Shown: one piece after another, positions 1 to 6,154 of the stretch
How the letters are laid out: each line of letters opens with the position of its first letter
Numbering within the stretch: the first letter of the stretch is position 1
From: Deltaproteobacteria bacterium
GTDB lineage: Bacteria > Desulfobacterota > Deferrimicrobia > Deferrimicrobiales > Deferrimicrobiaceae
Reading direction: 5' to 3'
Length of the DNA stretch: 10,335 nucleotides
Assembly (NCBI GenBank): GCA_025357175.1
Contig: JANXPS010000154.1
Span: forward strand, 1-10,335
Notes under the pieces: model-generated
The model's database searches: none
What the model saw: the letters and a program-made list of their open reading frames with translations, nothing else
What the model was told of the DNA's origin: nothing
Translations under genes and position numbers: made by a program

Positions 1-1064
1 CCCGCGCCGCCGTCGAGCGTCCCGTTGAAGGCGGCGCCGTTATCGAACCTGAACTGGTTGTCGCCCTTCCCGCCGACGATCTTCGTCAGGCCGCCGATCC
101 CGGAAAGCGTCTGGCTGCCGTCGGTGATGGTCGCGCTGCCGTCGGCGTGGAGCGTGACGGTCAGGTCGGCGGTCACGGCCGAGAAATCGAGCGCATCGAC
201 GCCGGTGAGACTTGCCGCGTTCCAGACTTCGGAGGCGCCGAAGGTGTGCGTCCCGCTCAACAGGTTTTCGTATCCGTCGAACGACGCCTGGAACAGCGGC
301 GCCGTCTCGATTGCGCCGGTCGAATACTCGAGCGTCCAGTTTCCGCCCAGGGCGGCGCTGCCGGTGTCGTCGGTGGAGGCCGCGATGTCGAGGCCGGTGA
401 CCTGCCCGAGCTTGCCGACGAAGCCGATCCCGGCTTCGCCTTCGGCGATGTCGCAGCCGTAGAGGAGGATGTCGGCGCCCGGAAGCAGGTTTGCCTTCCA
501 CGTGGAGAGCTGGGCGGCGCGCTTGTCGAGTTCGGCCTGGTCGACCTTTTCGGTGCCGAGCTTGAGGACCCCTTCAGACCCGTGGGAAAGGATGTGGACG
601 CCGCCGATGTCCTTCCGGGCCGCGAGCGCGTCGGTGATCTGGTCGATGCCGTCTTTCGCCGGGTCGAGCAGGACGACCTCGACCGGCCCGCGGGCGCCGG
701 TCCCGTCGGACGGGAGAATTTTTGCGATGAGCGGCTGGTAATCCTTGACGGTCGGATCGACGAAGACGATTTCGTGCGGGGCGGTGATTGGCTGGACCGC
801 GGGGGCTTCAACCGCCGTGTGGGGAAGACTCATCGGCCGGGCGAAGTTCGCTCCCACGGAGGAGACGACGACGGGGGGGGCGAGCGCGTGCAGCGGGTCG
901 AGCGTCGTGACCGGCGGGAGGGCCGGGGAGACCGAGAGGAGCAGCCGGTTTTCCAGCGTCTCGAAGTGGACGGGGCGCCGCTCGGGGAATGTCGCGCCCG
1001 CTTTCGGCGTTTCCTGATCCCGGTATCTGGCGACCGACTTCTTGATCTTCCGAAATACGCCCAT
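1..1064 (-). CDS. Large DUF4347-containing secreted/surface protein, N-terminal part (3' end beyond the left edge)
   Basis: The gene reads leftwards from an ATG at 1064, with a purine-rich GGGGGGCAGGGC just upstream, and stays open to base 1, so 354 residues are visible. A basic N-terminus (MGVFRKIKKSVARYR) leads to FETLENRLLLS at residues 34-44, which resembles the LEPR-xLL motif seen near the start of many giant exported bacterial proteins. A Pro/Val-rich linker follows, and then a well-conserved DUF4347 domain at about 97-265, with HILSHGSEG (157-165), LLYGCD (200-205) and AASTDDTGSAALGG. From about 275 the sequence becomes repeat-like (DFSAVTADLTVTL, then GGKGDNQF and GTLDGGAG), the usual beginning of long RTX- or cadherin-like arrays in such proteins. 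It lies 51 bp downstream of a TolC-family gene on the same strand, which suggests type I secretion. Its function is unknown; adhesin or surface polymer is an inference. The domain call is firm, while full length and C-terminal secretion signal cannot be seen. Confidence 0.88.
   Translation of the reverse strand, partial: MGVFRKIKKSVARYRDQETPKAGATFPERRPVHFETLENRLLLSVSPALPPVTTLDPLHALAPPVVVSSVGANFARPMSLPHTAVEAPAVQPITAPHEIVFVDPTVKDYQPLIAKILPSDGTGARGPVEVVLLDPAKDGIDQITDALAARKDIGGVHILSHGSEGVLKLGTEKVDQAELDKRAAQLSTWKANLLPGADILLYGCDIAEGEAGIGFVGKLGQVTGLDIAASTDDTGSAALGGNWTLEYSTGAIETAPLFQASFDGYENLLSGTHTFGASEVWNAASLTGVDALDFSAVTADLTVTLHADGSATITDGSQTLSGIGGLTKIVGGKGDNQFRFDNGAAFNGTLDGGA
873..880. repeat. Homopolymer tract G8 (C8 on the coding strand) inside the DUF4347 gene
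   Basis: Eight consecutive G on the plus strand read as GCC CCC CCC on the coding strand, encoding Ala-Pro-Pro at residues 62-64 in the flexible linker before the DUF4347 domain. The frame is intact across it. A tract of this length is prone to slippage, and a one-base change would cut the protein off ahead of its only recognised domain. Confidence 0.6.
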
Positions 1065-1115
1065 GCCCTGCCCCCCGACTGTTCCGTGCGGATTCGTCTC
1101 TTTCTTTCGGTGCGC

Positions 1116-2480
1116 CTATTCGAGCAGGGAATTGACCAGCCGCACGTGTTCCTCGCCCAGCGTCCCGACCGCGTGGTTCAGGCGGACGAAGTTGAGGAGG
1201 TAATTGTTTCGCGCCTCGGAATATTCCTTCTCGTACTTGTAGAGGTCCTGCTCCGCGTCGAGGACGGCGAGGCTGATGTAGAGGCCGGACTTGAACCCCT
1301 CCGTTTTCGCCTCGACGACCAGCTTCTGGGAGTCGATGGATTTCTTCATCGCGGCCGTCCGGCTGATGGAGGCCTGGATCTCGTTGAAGGCGCTGAGCGT
1401 CTTGCGCTCGGAGGCGCGCATCTGGCGCTCGAGCGCCATGAGGGCGCTCTTGTGGAGGCTCGAGGTTTCACGGACCTTGGAGGCCGTCGTCCCGCCCTGG
1501 TAGAGCGGCAGGTTGAACTTGAGCAGGACGTCGTAGGTCGCGGTGTTGCTGCCGCCGCCGAACAGGGTGCCCTGCGTGTCCTTGACGATGTAGTCGCCCT
1601 GGAGGTCGAGCGTCGGATAGTGCCCCGCCTTCTGGCGGTCGACCTCGGTGCCGGAGATCTCGGTTTTTTGCCTGAGGATCTGGATGTCGGGGTTCCGGTT
1701 CCTCGTGGTGGCAAGCCACGCGGCGCTGTTGTCGGGGGCGGGCGATACCATCCGGATCTCCCCCTTCAGCCGCTTGACCTGGATGTCGTCGGTCCCGACG
1801 ATCTCGCGGAGCGCCTGGCTGGTGTCCTTGAGGAAGTTCTCGGCCTCGATCTGCTCGGCCTGCACCGCGGCAAGCCGCGCCTCGGTGTCGTAAAGGTCGG
1901 TGATAGGCGCCGCGCCCCGCTCGGTCCGGGCCTTGGCGACCGTGTGGTGGAGTTCGAGGGCGGCGGTCTGGGCCTTGGAAACCGCGACCTTGTCCTGGGC
2001 CAGGATGACGTTGAGGTAGCCTTCGGCAACCCTGAGGATCAGGTCCTGCCGGGCTTTCTCGAGCTCCATTTCGGAACGGCTGATCGTGGAGCGCGCCTGG
2101 TCGATGCTCAGGAACGACTGATAGTTGAAAAGCGGCTGCGCCACGGTGAAGGAATACTGCCAGGAGCCGTAGTTCGTGGTCCCGGTCCCGTAGACCTTGT
2201 TGTCGGAGCTGCGGATGTCCTGCCGCGTGTAGCCGTAGTCGAACTCGAAGTTGAGGTGGGGGCTGACGCCGCCCCACGCCTGCTTGAGCGCCTCTTTCGA
2301 AGCGTCGGTCTCGAACTTCGCGCCGCCGAGCTGGGGATCGTTTTTCAGGGCGAGCGCATAGTAGCTCATCAGGTCGCCGCCGAAGGCGGTCGAGCCCAGC
2401 GAGCCGGCAAGAAGCGCCGCGCAAGCCAATCGGCCGGAAATCCGCATTAATCGACTGTGGGTTGCGGGTACGAAGAACAA
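1116..2480 (-). CDS. TolC-family outer membrane protein (type I secretion / efflux channel)
   Basis: This encodes a 454-residue protein of normal TolC-family length. In this family a trimer forms an outer-membrane beta-barrel joined to a long periplasmic helical tunnel, through which type I secretion or RND/ABC efflux systems export cargo. A signal peptide is visible (LACAALLAGSLGSTAFG, cleavage near residue 34), followed by the typical first helix (YYALALKNDPQL), Ala/Gln-rich coiled-coil stretches, and the C-terminal pattern NYLLNFVRLNHAVGTL. Two OEP repeats fit the length. The start is uncertain: TTG at 2480 has an AGGGGG six bases upstream, whereas the in-frame ATG at 2447 lacks a clear ribosome site; both keep the signal peptide. 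The gene lies 51 bp upstream of the DUF4347 protein, so secretion of that neighbour is its most likely job. The inner-membrane ABC transporter and adaptor are not in the window. Confidence 0.93.
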   Translation of the reverse strand: MFFVPATHSRLMRISGRLACAALLAGSLGSTAFGGDLMSYYALALKNDPQLGGAKFETDASKEALKQAWGGVSPHLNFEFDYGYTRQDIRSSDNKVYGTGTTNYGSWQYSFTVAQPLFNYQSFLSIDQARSTISRSEMELEKARQDLILRVAEGYLNVILAQDKVAVSKAQTAALELHHTVAKARTERGAAPITDLYDTEARLAAVQAEQIEAENFLKDTSQALREIVGTDDIQVKRLKGEIRMVSPAPDNSAAWLATTRNRNPDIQILRQKTEISGTEVDRQKAGHYPTLDLQGDYIVKDTQGTLFGGGSNTATYDVLLKFNLPLYQGGTTASKVRETSSLHKSALMALERQMRASERKTLSAFNEIQASISRTAAMKKSIDSQKLVVEAKTEGFKSGLYISLAVLDAEQDLYKYEKEYSEARNNYLLNFVRLNHAVGTLGEEHVRLVNSLLE

Positions 2481-2585
2481 AGGGAACCCCCTGAGGGAGA
2501 GTGAGCGAACCCGATAGATGAGGCACGCCTGGGACGACTGACGCCGGAATCGGCTCCCGCATCGTAGCAGAACAGGAGATATTTA

Positions 2586-2600
2586 CATAATATAATTATG
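2586..2600. promoter_or_regulatory. AT-rich 6-3-6 perfect palindrome upstream of the TolC gene; candidate operator/promoter zone
   Basis: CATAAT-ATA-ATTATG is a perfect inverted repeat in a short AT-rich island (about 2580-2612) within otherwise GC-rich DNA. It lies about 105 bases upstream of the TolC start and just after the diguanylate cyclase stop. It contains several TATAAT-like hexamers on the minus strand, but no well-spaced -35 was found. An operator or promoter for the TolC-DUF4347 pair is inferred from position and composition only. Confidence 0.35.
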
Positions 2601-2632
2601 CCGTTTTATAAGTGCGCGCCCCCTTCATCTGA

Positions 2633-3670
2633 TTAGCGATTGACAACGAAGTTCCCCGACTCGACCAGCTCCTCGTAGCAGCTTGTCTGGTTACGCCCGT
2701 GCGCCTTCGAATAATAGAGCGCGCGGTCGGCGGCATCGAGGAAGGCGGCCGGCGCCTGGTAGCGGGAGATTTGGGTGACCCCCGCGCTCACGGTCATCCG
2801 GCCGATTTTGGGAAAGTCGTGCGATTCGACGGCATGCCTGAACCGCTCGAGCGCGGCCATCGTGTCCTTTCTCGCCTGGGCCCGAAGAACCACGATGAAT
2901 TCCTCGCCCCCGTACCGGAACACGAGGTCGGATGCGCGGAACTGCGACTTCATGATTGTCGCGAGTCGGACCAGCACGTCGTCTCCCGCGATATGCCCGT
3001 GGATGTCGTTGACCGGCTTGAAGTGGTCGATGTCGACGATCGCGAGCCAGTGCGTGAACGTGTCGTCGGGCAGCCTGCGGGGAAGTTCTCCGGGACGCAG
3101 CTGGATGGCGGAGGGACGATTGACGGGATTGGCGATGATCTTCATGATCTGGTCGTCGAAGGTCTGGCGGTTCAGGAGCCCGGTCAGCCTGTCGGACTGG
3201 CTCTCGCCGAGGAGCGACAGGAAATTCTCGTAGATTTTCAGCATGCCGCAGACGAGGTTTCTTTCCCCCTCGACCCGGGCATCCCGGAGCAGGACGCAGA
3301 AACCGGTGAGCGTCTCCCGCCCGAGGTACAGCGGGTAGATCACGTGGGAACCCGCCCCGCCGTCCGAGGATACCTCGACCGTGTCCCCTCCGTTCATGCA
3401 CCGGATGATGGCGTCAGAAAGCTCGGCGGAAATCGTCGGGAACACCCCTGTCCCGTTGCCCGGGACGACGACCTCTCCGGAGGCATCGATGTGGATTTCC
3501 ATCATCAGCTCGACAGGTTCCTTCCGTCGCTGGAGATGGTAGAGGGTGACTTCCCGGCAGGGGAGCAACTCGAGGATGGTTCGTCCCAGGCTGCTCCCGA
3601 TGAGCTCCCGGTCGCGCGACTGGGTGATCTCGATGACGCTTTCCACGATCCTTACGGCCTGATCCTGCAT
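2633..3670 (-). CDS. Diguanylate cyclase (GGDEF domain) with an N-terminal GAF-like sensory region
   Basis: The 345-residue protein should make cyclic di-GMP from two GTP. The C-terminal GGDEF domain runs from DRLTGLLNRQTF (160-171) to about 330. It contains the metal-binding VDIDHFK (212-218), HGHIAGDD (224-231), the signature GGEEF (254-258) and the motif SAGVTQ. RASD (245-248) lies exactly five residues before GGEEF, which is the canonical inhibitory I-site, so product feedback is expected. The stretch between TGLLNR and VDIDHF is longer than usual, with a Pro/Arg-rich insertion (about 182-203). Residues 1-150 show no membrane segment or receiver motif and are most compatible with a divergent GAF-like cytosolic sensor; that part is inference. 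The ATG at 3670 has AGAGGA four bases away. It lies 83 bp downstream of the repeat protein with a strong hairpin between. Position suggests c-di-GMP control over the secretion/surface genes around it. Confidence 0.93.
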   Translation of the reverse strand: MQDQAVRIVESVIEITQSRDRELIGSSLGRTILELLPCREVTLYHLQRRKEPVELMMEIHIDASGEVVVPGNGTGVFPTISAELSDAIIRCMNGGDTVEVSSDGGAGSHVIYPLYLGRETLTGFCVLLRDARVEGERNLVCGMLKIYENFLSLLGESQSDRLTGLLNRQTFDDQIMKIIANPVNRPSAIQLRPGELPRRLPDDTFTHWLAIVDIDHFKPVNDIHGHIAGDDVLVRLATIMKSQFRASDLVFRYGGEEFIVVLRAQARKDTMAALERFRHAVESHDFPKIGRMTVSAGVTQISRYQAPAAFLDAADRALYYSKAHGRNQTSCYEELVESGNFVVNR

Positions 3671-3713
3671 GAGTCCTCTGGGATCACTTGGTTGTTGCAG
3701 GACGGCGGAGAGC

Positions 3714-3739
3714 CCGGAGAGGCCTGGAAGCCTCTCCGG
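3714..3739 (-). terminator. Strong hairpin between the repeat protein and the diguanylate cyclase gene (no U-tract)
   Basis: CCGGAGAGGC and GCCTCTCCGG form a perfect 10-bp stem around a six-base loop, beginning 15 bases after the stop of the gene ending at 3754. On the minus strand a C7 run precedes it, and no T-run follows on either strand, so it is not a textbook intrinsic terminator. It may be a partial terminator, a 3'-end stabiliser, or an attenuator ahead of the cyclase. Confidence 0.45.
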
Positions 3740-3753
3740 CGGGGGGGTATCCG

Positions 3754-4335
3754 TCAGGCGATCTGGTCGAAATCGCTCGAGGAGGTTTTGGCCTTGATGA
3801 TGGCGCCGTAATATGCGGCCTTGGCGTCGCCGGCTACCGAAGCCGAAAGCAGGTCGGACATTCCACCGGAACCCGTCGAGGAGGATGATCCGCCCGAGGA
3901 GCCGGACCCTCCGAGAAGCGTGGACGTCATCGACGCCTGGAGCTGCGCCTGGGCGGCCTGGTAGCTGGCGGGCGTCGCCGCGCTTTCGTAGGCGGGAGCG
4001 GTCGTTCCGTCATCGATCGCGGGCGTTCCCAGAAGCGTCGACATTTCGGAGGATTGCATCTGCGCCGCGGCTGCCTGGTAGCTTGCGGCCGATCCCGCTT
4101 TCGCCGGGGCGGGAGTCGAGCCGCCGCCGGTGCCTGCCGGCGTGATGGTCAGGCGGTCGATCGCCGTATTCAGAAGCGGATCGCTCGTGATGAGCGATTC
4201 GCCGGACGAAAGACTGGCGGGGTTGTCGTACAGCGTCGCCGATACGCCGCCCTTGGCGTTGGTGCCGACCCCGACGGATGACTTCGTCAAGGACGACGAA
4301 ATGGAAGACAATGCCGAACTCAAGGCTGCGTCCAC
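3754..4335 (-). CDS. Ser/Ala/Gln-rich internal-repeat protein, unrecognised, behind a sigma-28-type promoter
   Basis: I do not recognise this 193-residue protein. The start chosen is GTG at 4335, because AGGAAGGGG lies seven bases upstream. A longer frame from ATG at 4386 has no ribosome site, and its first codons overlap an exact GCCGATAA promoter element. The protein begins MDAALSSALSSISSSL, has no signal peptide or clear membrane segment, and is low in charge and very rich in Ser, Ala, Gly and Thr. Two copies of a 19-residue unit are visible: SYQAAAAQMQSSEMSTLLG (85-103) and SYQAAQAQLQASMTSTLLG (124-142), identical at 14 positions. A degenerate third echo is GGMSDLLSAS (157-166). The C-terminus (AYYGAIIKAKTSSSDFD) is more ordered. 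The FliA-type promoter hints at a flagellar or motility-linked role, and the composition suits an exported or filament-associated protein. Both are inference. Confidence 0.7.
   Translation of the reverse strand: MDAALSSALSSISSSLTKSSVGVGTNAKGGVSATLYDNPASLSSGESLITSDPLLNTAIDRLTITPAGTGGGSTPAPAKAGSAASYQAAAAQMQSSEMSTLLGTPAIDDGTTAPAYESAATPASYQAAQAQLQASMTSTLLGGSGSSGGSSSSTGSGGMSDLLSASVAGDAKAAYYGAIIKAKTSSSDFDQIA
3910..4083 (-). repeat. Imperfect in-gene duplication encoding two 19-residue SYQAA...STLLG units
   Basis: The segments 4027-4083 and 3910-3966 encode the two repeat units of the Ser/Ala-rich protein, offset by 117 bases. The protein units share 14 of 19 residues, while the DNA has diverged more. 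This looks like an old tandem duplication of a 39-codon block. Confidence 0.6.
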
Positions 4336-4373
4336 GGCTTTACCCCTTCCTGCGGACTTTCCCGCTGTATCTC

Positions 4374-4401
4374 TTATCGGCATCATCCGCGGGAAATATC
4401 A
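4374..4401 (-). promoter_or_regulatory. Sigma-28 (FliA)-type promoter for the repeat protein
   Basis: On the minus strand TGATATTT is followed after 12 bases by GCCGATAA. The latter is an exact match to the FliA -10 consensus, and the former matches five of eight positions of TAAAGTTT. The -10 ends 38 bases before the GTG at 4335, leaving a leader of roughly 30 bases that contains the ribosome site. The usual spacing is 11, so the -35 is the weaker part of the call. Confidence 0.6.
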
Positions 4402-4511
4402 GTGTTCATTTCACGGGACGCGAACAGGCGTTCCGTCGCCTCCTTTCCACCCCACTCCCGCCTCACCCGGTACAGTTTATTGCTGCCGGATGCGAGCATC
4501 ATCCCGGGTTC

Positions 4512-5629
4512 CTACCTGAAGTCGGCCGCCCCTTTTCCGATGTTGGCGATGACGCCGGCCGAGGGGTTGTTGAGGTTGATCGTCAGGTCGGCGGTGAAGC
4601 GGCTCTGGTACGTGGCCTCGTCGATCAGGACGCCGAGGATGGGCGACGCGGGGGCGTTTTTCACGACCTGGTTGTAGGGGTCGTCCCCGTGGTCGAGGTA
4701 CATGCGTTCGGTCAGGAAGCACGCGAGTTCGTGCCCTCCGACCCAGACCGGCTGCACCGGGATGTTGAGCGCCCGGAGCGTGGCTGCGAGGAAGCCGACG
4801 CTGCCGTGGCAGCCCATGGTCCAGTGCTGCACGCCGTCGGCCGGATCTCCCGCGTCGACGGTTCCGGCGATGATCCGCGAAAGCGGCGGGTAACCCCGGT
4901 ACTGCCACACGTTGTCGCAGGTGCCGAAGTTGTCGGTGCCGTAGAAGTGCGCCATGTGGTGCCGCATCCAGTCGAGCACCCCGCCGATGCTCGCAATGCG
5001 CGTGTTGCCGATGATGCCCGCCCCGGACATCCAGCGATAGATCCACATCGGATGGGCGAAGGTCGTCTTGGGCCGGTTGTTCGCCCGGAGCGCCGGCAGG
5101 TGCGCGCCGCCATAAGTGCCGAGACCGAAGGAGATCGGCTCGTAGGGCAGCTTCCAGCCCATCGTGCTGCTGTCGAGCAGGTAGCGCAGCTGCTCCGCCG
5201 AATATGTGGCGATCGTCCAGGGCACCGTGCGGGTGGTTTCGAGCGCCAGGGAGAACGCCACGTGGGAAACGTAGAGTTTCCACATGTCGGCGGGGCTTTC
5301 CCACTGCATGGCCGTGGTCGAATCGCTTTGGGGGGAATACCAGTTTGTGGGTGCGTCCGTGACGCCGGCATACGGCATCGTCACCGCGGTGGCGGCGCCG
5401 TTCAGCAGCCACGTCGCGGCGTCGACGTAGGCCGTGGCCAGTTCGTCCTTCTGCGCCTGCGACCAGTCGGCCCATGCGATCATTTCGGCCGCGCCGGGCG
5501 GAGTGTATGCGCTGTAGGGGGGGCCGGGGGAGCCGGAGGAGCGGGTGATGCCGGGGAATCGGCGGCGCCGCCGCATGCGAGCGGAAGCCACATCAGGAGC
5601 AGGGACAGCGGGACAAACAAACGGCGCAC
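4512..5629 (-). CDS. Transglutaminase-like lipoprotein, frameshifted at a C7 tract
   Basis: A GTG at 5629, five bases after CGGAGG, opens a lipoprotein signal peptide (VRRLFVPLSLLLMWLPLAC, lipobox LPLAC with Cys19) and a Pro/Ala linker. This frame stops after 49 codons. The rest of the protein continues in another frame from about 5516 (PYSAYTPPG) to a TAG at 4512. One extra C in the C7 run at 5517-5523 would fuse them into 372 residues. In that numbering GCHGSVGFLAATLRALNIPV surrounds Cys274, followed by GGHELACF with His300 and YLDHGDD with Asp313. This is the order and spacing of a transglutaminase-like Cys-His-Asp triad, suggesting a periplasmic or surface cysteine protease or amidase; the substrate is unknown. 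An uninterrupted frame from TTG at 5669 exists, but its first 50 residues look unnatural and lack a ribosome site. The domain call rests on motif pattern only. Confidence 0.7.
5517..5523. repeat. Homopolymer tract G7 (C7 on the coding strand) at the frame break of the lipoprotein
   Basis: The run is bounded by GTA and CC on the plus strand. It is the exact point where the signal-peptide frame and the enzymatic-domain frame would join. With eight C the frames fuse as ...PAPPAPPYSAYTPP; with seven the protein ends 11 codons later. Confidence 0.75.
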
Positions 5630-5659
5630 GGCAACCTCCGGGATCCGGGACTACCGTAC

Positions 5660-5687
5660 TTATCGGCAAAAACCGGCCTTCAGTTCA
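5660..5687 (-). promoter_or_regulatory. Sigma-28 (FliA)-type promoter for the transglutaminase-like lipoprotein
   Basis: On the minus strand TGAACTGA is followed after 12 bases by GCCGATAA, an exact FliA -10 match, with a run of five T just before it. The -10 ends 30 bases before the GTG at 5629, so transcription would begin about 24 bases upstream of the start with the CGGAGG ribosome site in the leader. The -35 matches four of eight consensus positions, so it is weak. Confidence 0.6.
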
Positions 5688-5745
5688 CCACAACATTCGA
5701 GGGCGGCCGCCGCGGAGAAGACTGAGCGGCTAAAGTGAGGAAGAT

Positions 5746-5773
5746 GGGGGGATGCGCTTCGGCGCATCCCCCC
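5746..5773 (-). terminator. Terminator hairpin after the toxin-antitoxin operon
   Basis: GGGGGGATGCGC pairs perfectly with GCGCATCCCCCC over 12 bp around a four-base loop (TTCG on the plus strand, CGAA on the minus). It begins 9 bases after the antitoxin stop at 5783. The minus strand continues ATCTTCCTCACTTTAG, only moderately T-rich, so the stem is certain and the termination call is inferred from position. Confidence 0.6.
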
Positions 5774-5782
5774 GATCGTTGT

Positions 5783-6154
5783 TCAGACGGTCGACACCGA
5801 CACCGCCTTTTTCCCACGGGCAGGCTTACGGATCCCCGAGCGGCGAACCTTCGCCGGCTCCGCGATCCGCTCGATGATCACTTCGGGGCGGTTGGGGAAT
5901 CGGGCGACAAGATCGAGCTGCCCTCCCATCGCCTGAACGTAACGCTTCAGAGTCGAGATCAGCATGTCGCTCCTTTTTTCAAGGCGCGATATGGTGTCCT
6001 GGCCGACACCGATAGAGGCGGCCAACTCCTCTTGGGTCAGCTCCACCGCCTGCCGCAGATCCTTCAGCGTCGCAAGTTCCGCCGCCCGGCGCTCGATCTT
6101 CTCCCGGCGCTTCCGGGGCAGCTTCGAGAGCACCTGTTCAAGATTTCTTGCCAT
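5783..6154 (-). CDS. XRE-family antitoxin of a type II toxin-antitoxin module (HigA-like)
   Basis: The 123-residue protein has a helix-turn-helix of the Cro/CI type at about residues 33-80, with LTQEELAASIGVGQDTISRLEKR as the recognition region. A charged helical leader (LPRKRREKIERRAAELATLKDLRQ) precedes it. Such antitoxins neutralise the partner toxin by direct binding and repress their own operon. The C-terminus is an unusual basic tail (KVRRSGIRKPARGKK). ATG at 6154 is chosen because AGGAG lies seven bases upstream; an upstream in-frame start at 6193 adds only residues that overlap the toxin. The gene overlaps the last 17 bases of the toxin gene, so the two are translationally coupled in the toxin-first order typical of higBA. 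A strong hairpin follows the stop. Confidence 0.88.
   Translation of the reverse strand: MARNLEQVLSKLPRKRREKIERRAAELATLKDLRQAVELTQEELAASIGVGQDTISRLEKRSDMLISTLKRYVQAMGGQLDLVARFPNRPEVIIERIAEPAKVRRSGIRKPARGKKAVSVSTV

Noticed and set aside
147..2450. 767-residue plus-strand open frame
   Set aside because: It is antisense to the TolC and DUF4347 genes. The product is Arg/Gly/Asp-rich without domain sense, a usual shadow in high-GC DNA.
2547..2554. GCCGATTC on the minus strand as a third FliA site before the TolC gene
   Set aside because: It matches only six of eight -10 positions and has no -35-like octamer at the spacing seen in the other two sites.
2481..2632. Possible c-di-GMP (GEMM) riboswitch in the leader before the TolC gene
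   Set aside because: I looked for the GEMM core motifs because of the neighbouring cyclase and a long leader, and did not find them.
2699..3811. 370-residue plus-strand open frame
   Set aside because: It is antisense to the diguanylate cyclase, whose GGEEF and I-site motifs decide the coding strand.
5630..5669. TTG start at 5669 for an uninterrupted lipoprotein frame
   Set aside because: The first 50 residues look like out-of-frame sequence and there is no ribosome site. The GTG at 5629 in another frame gives a proper lipobox signal peptide with CGGAGG ahead.
4278..5738. 486-residue plus-strand open frame
   Set aside because: It is antisense to the lipoprotein and crosses its promoter. It shows no recognisable motif and is Arg/His/Gly-rich.
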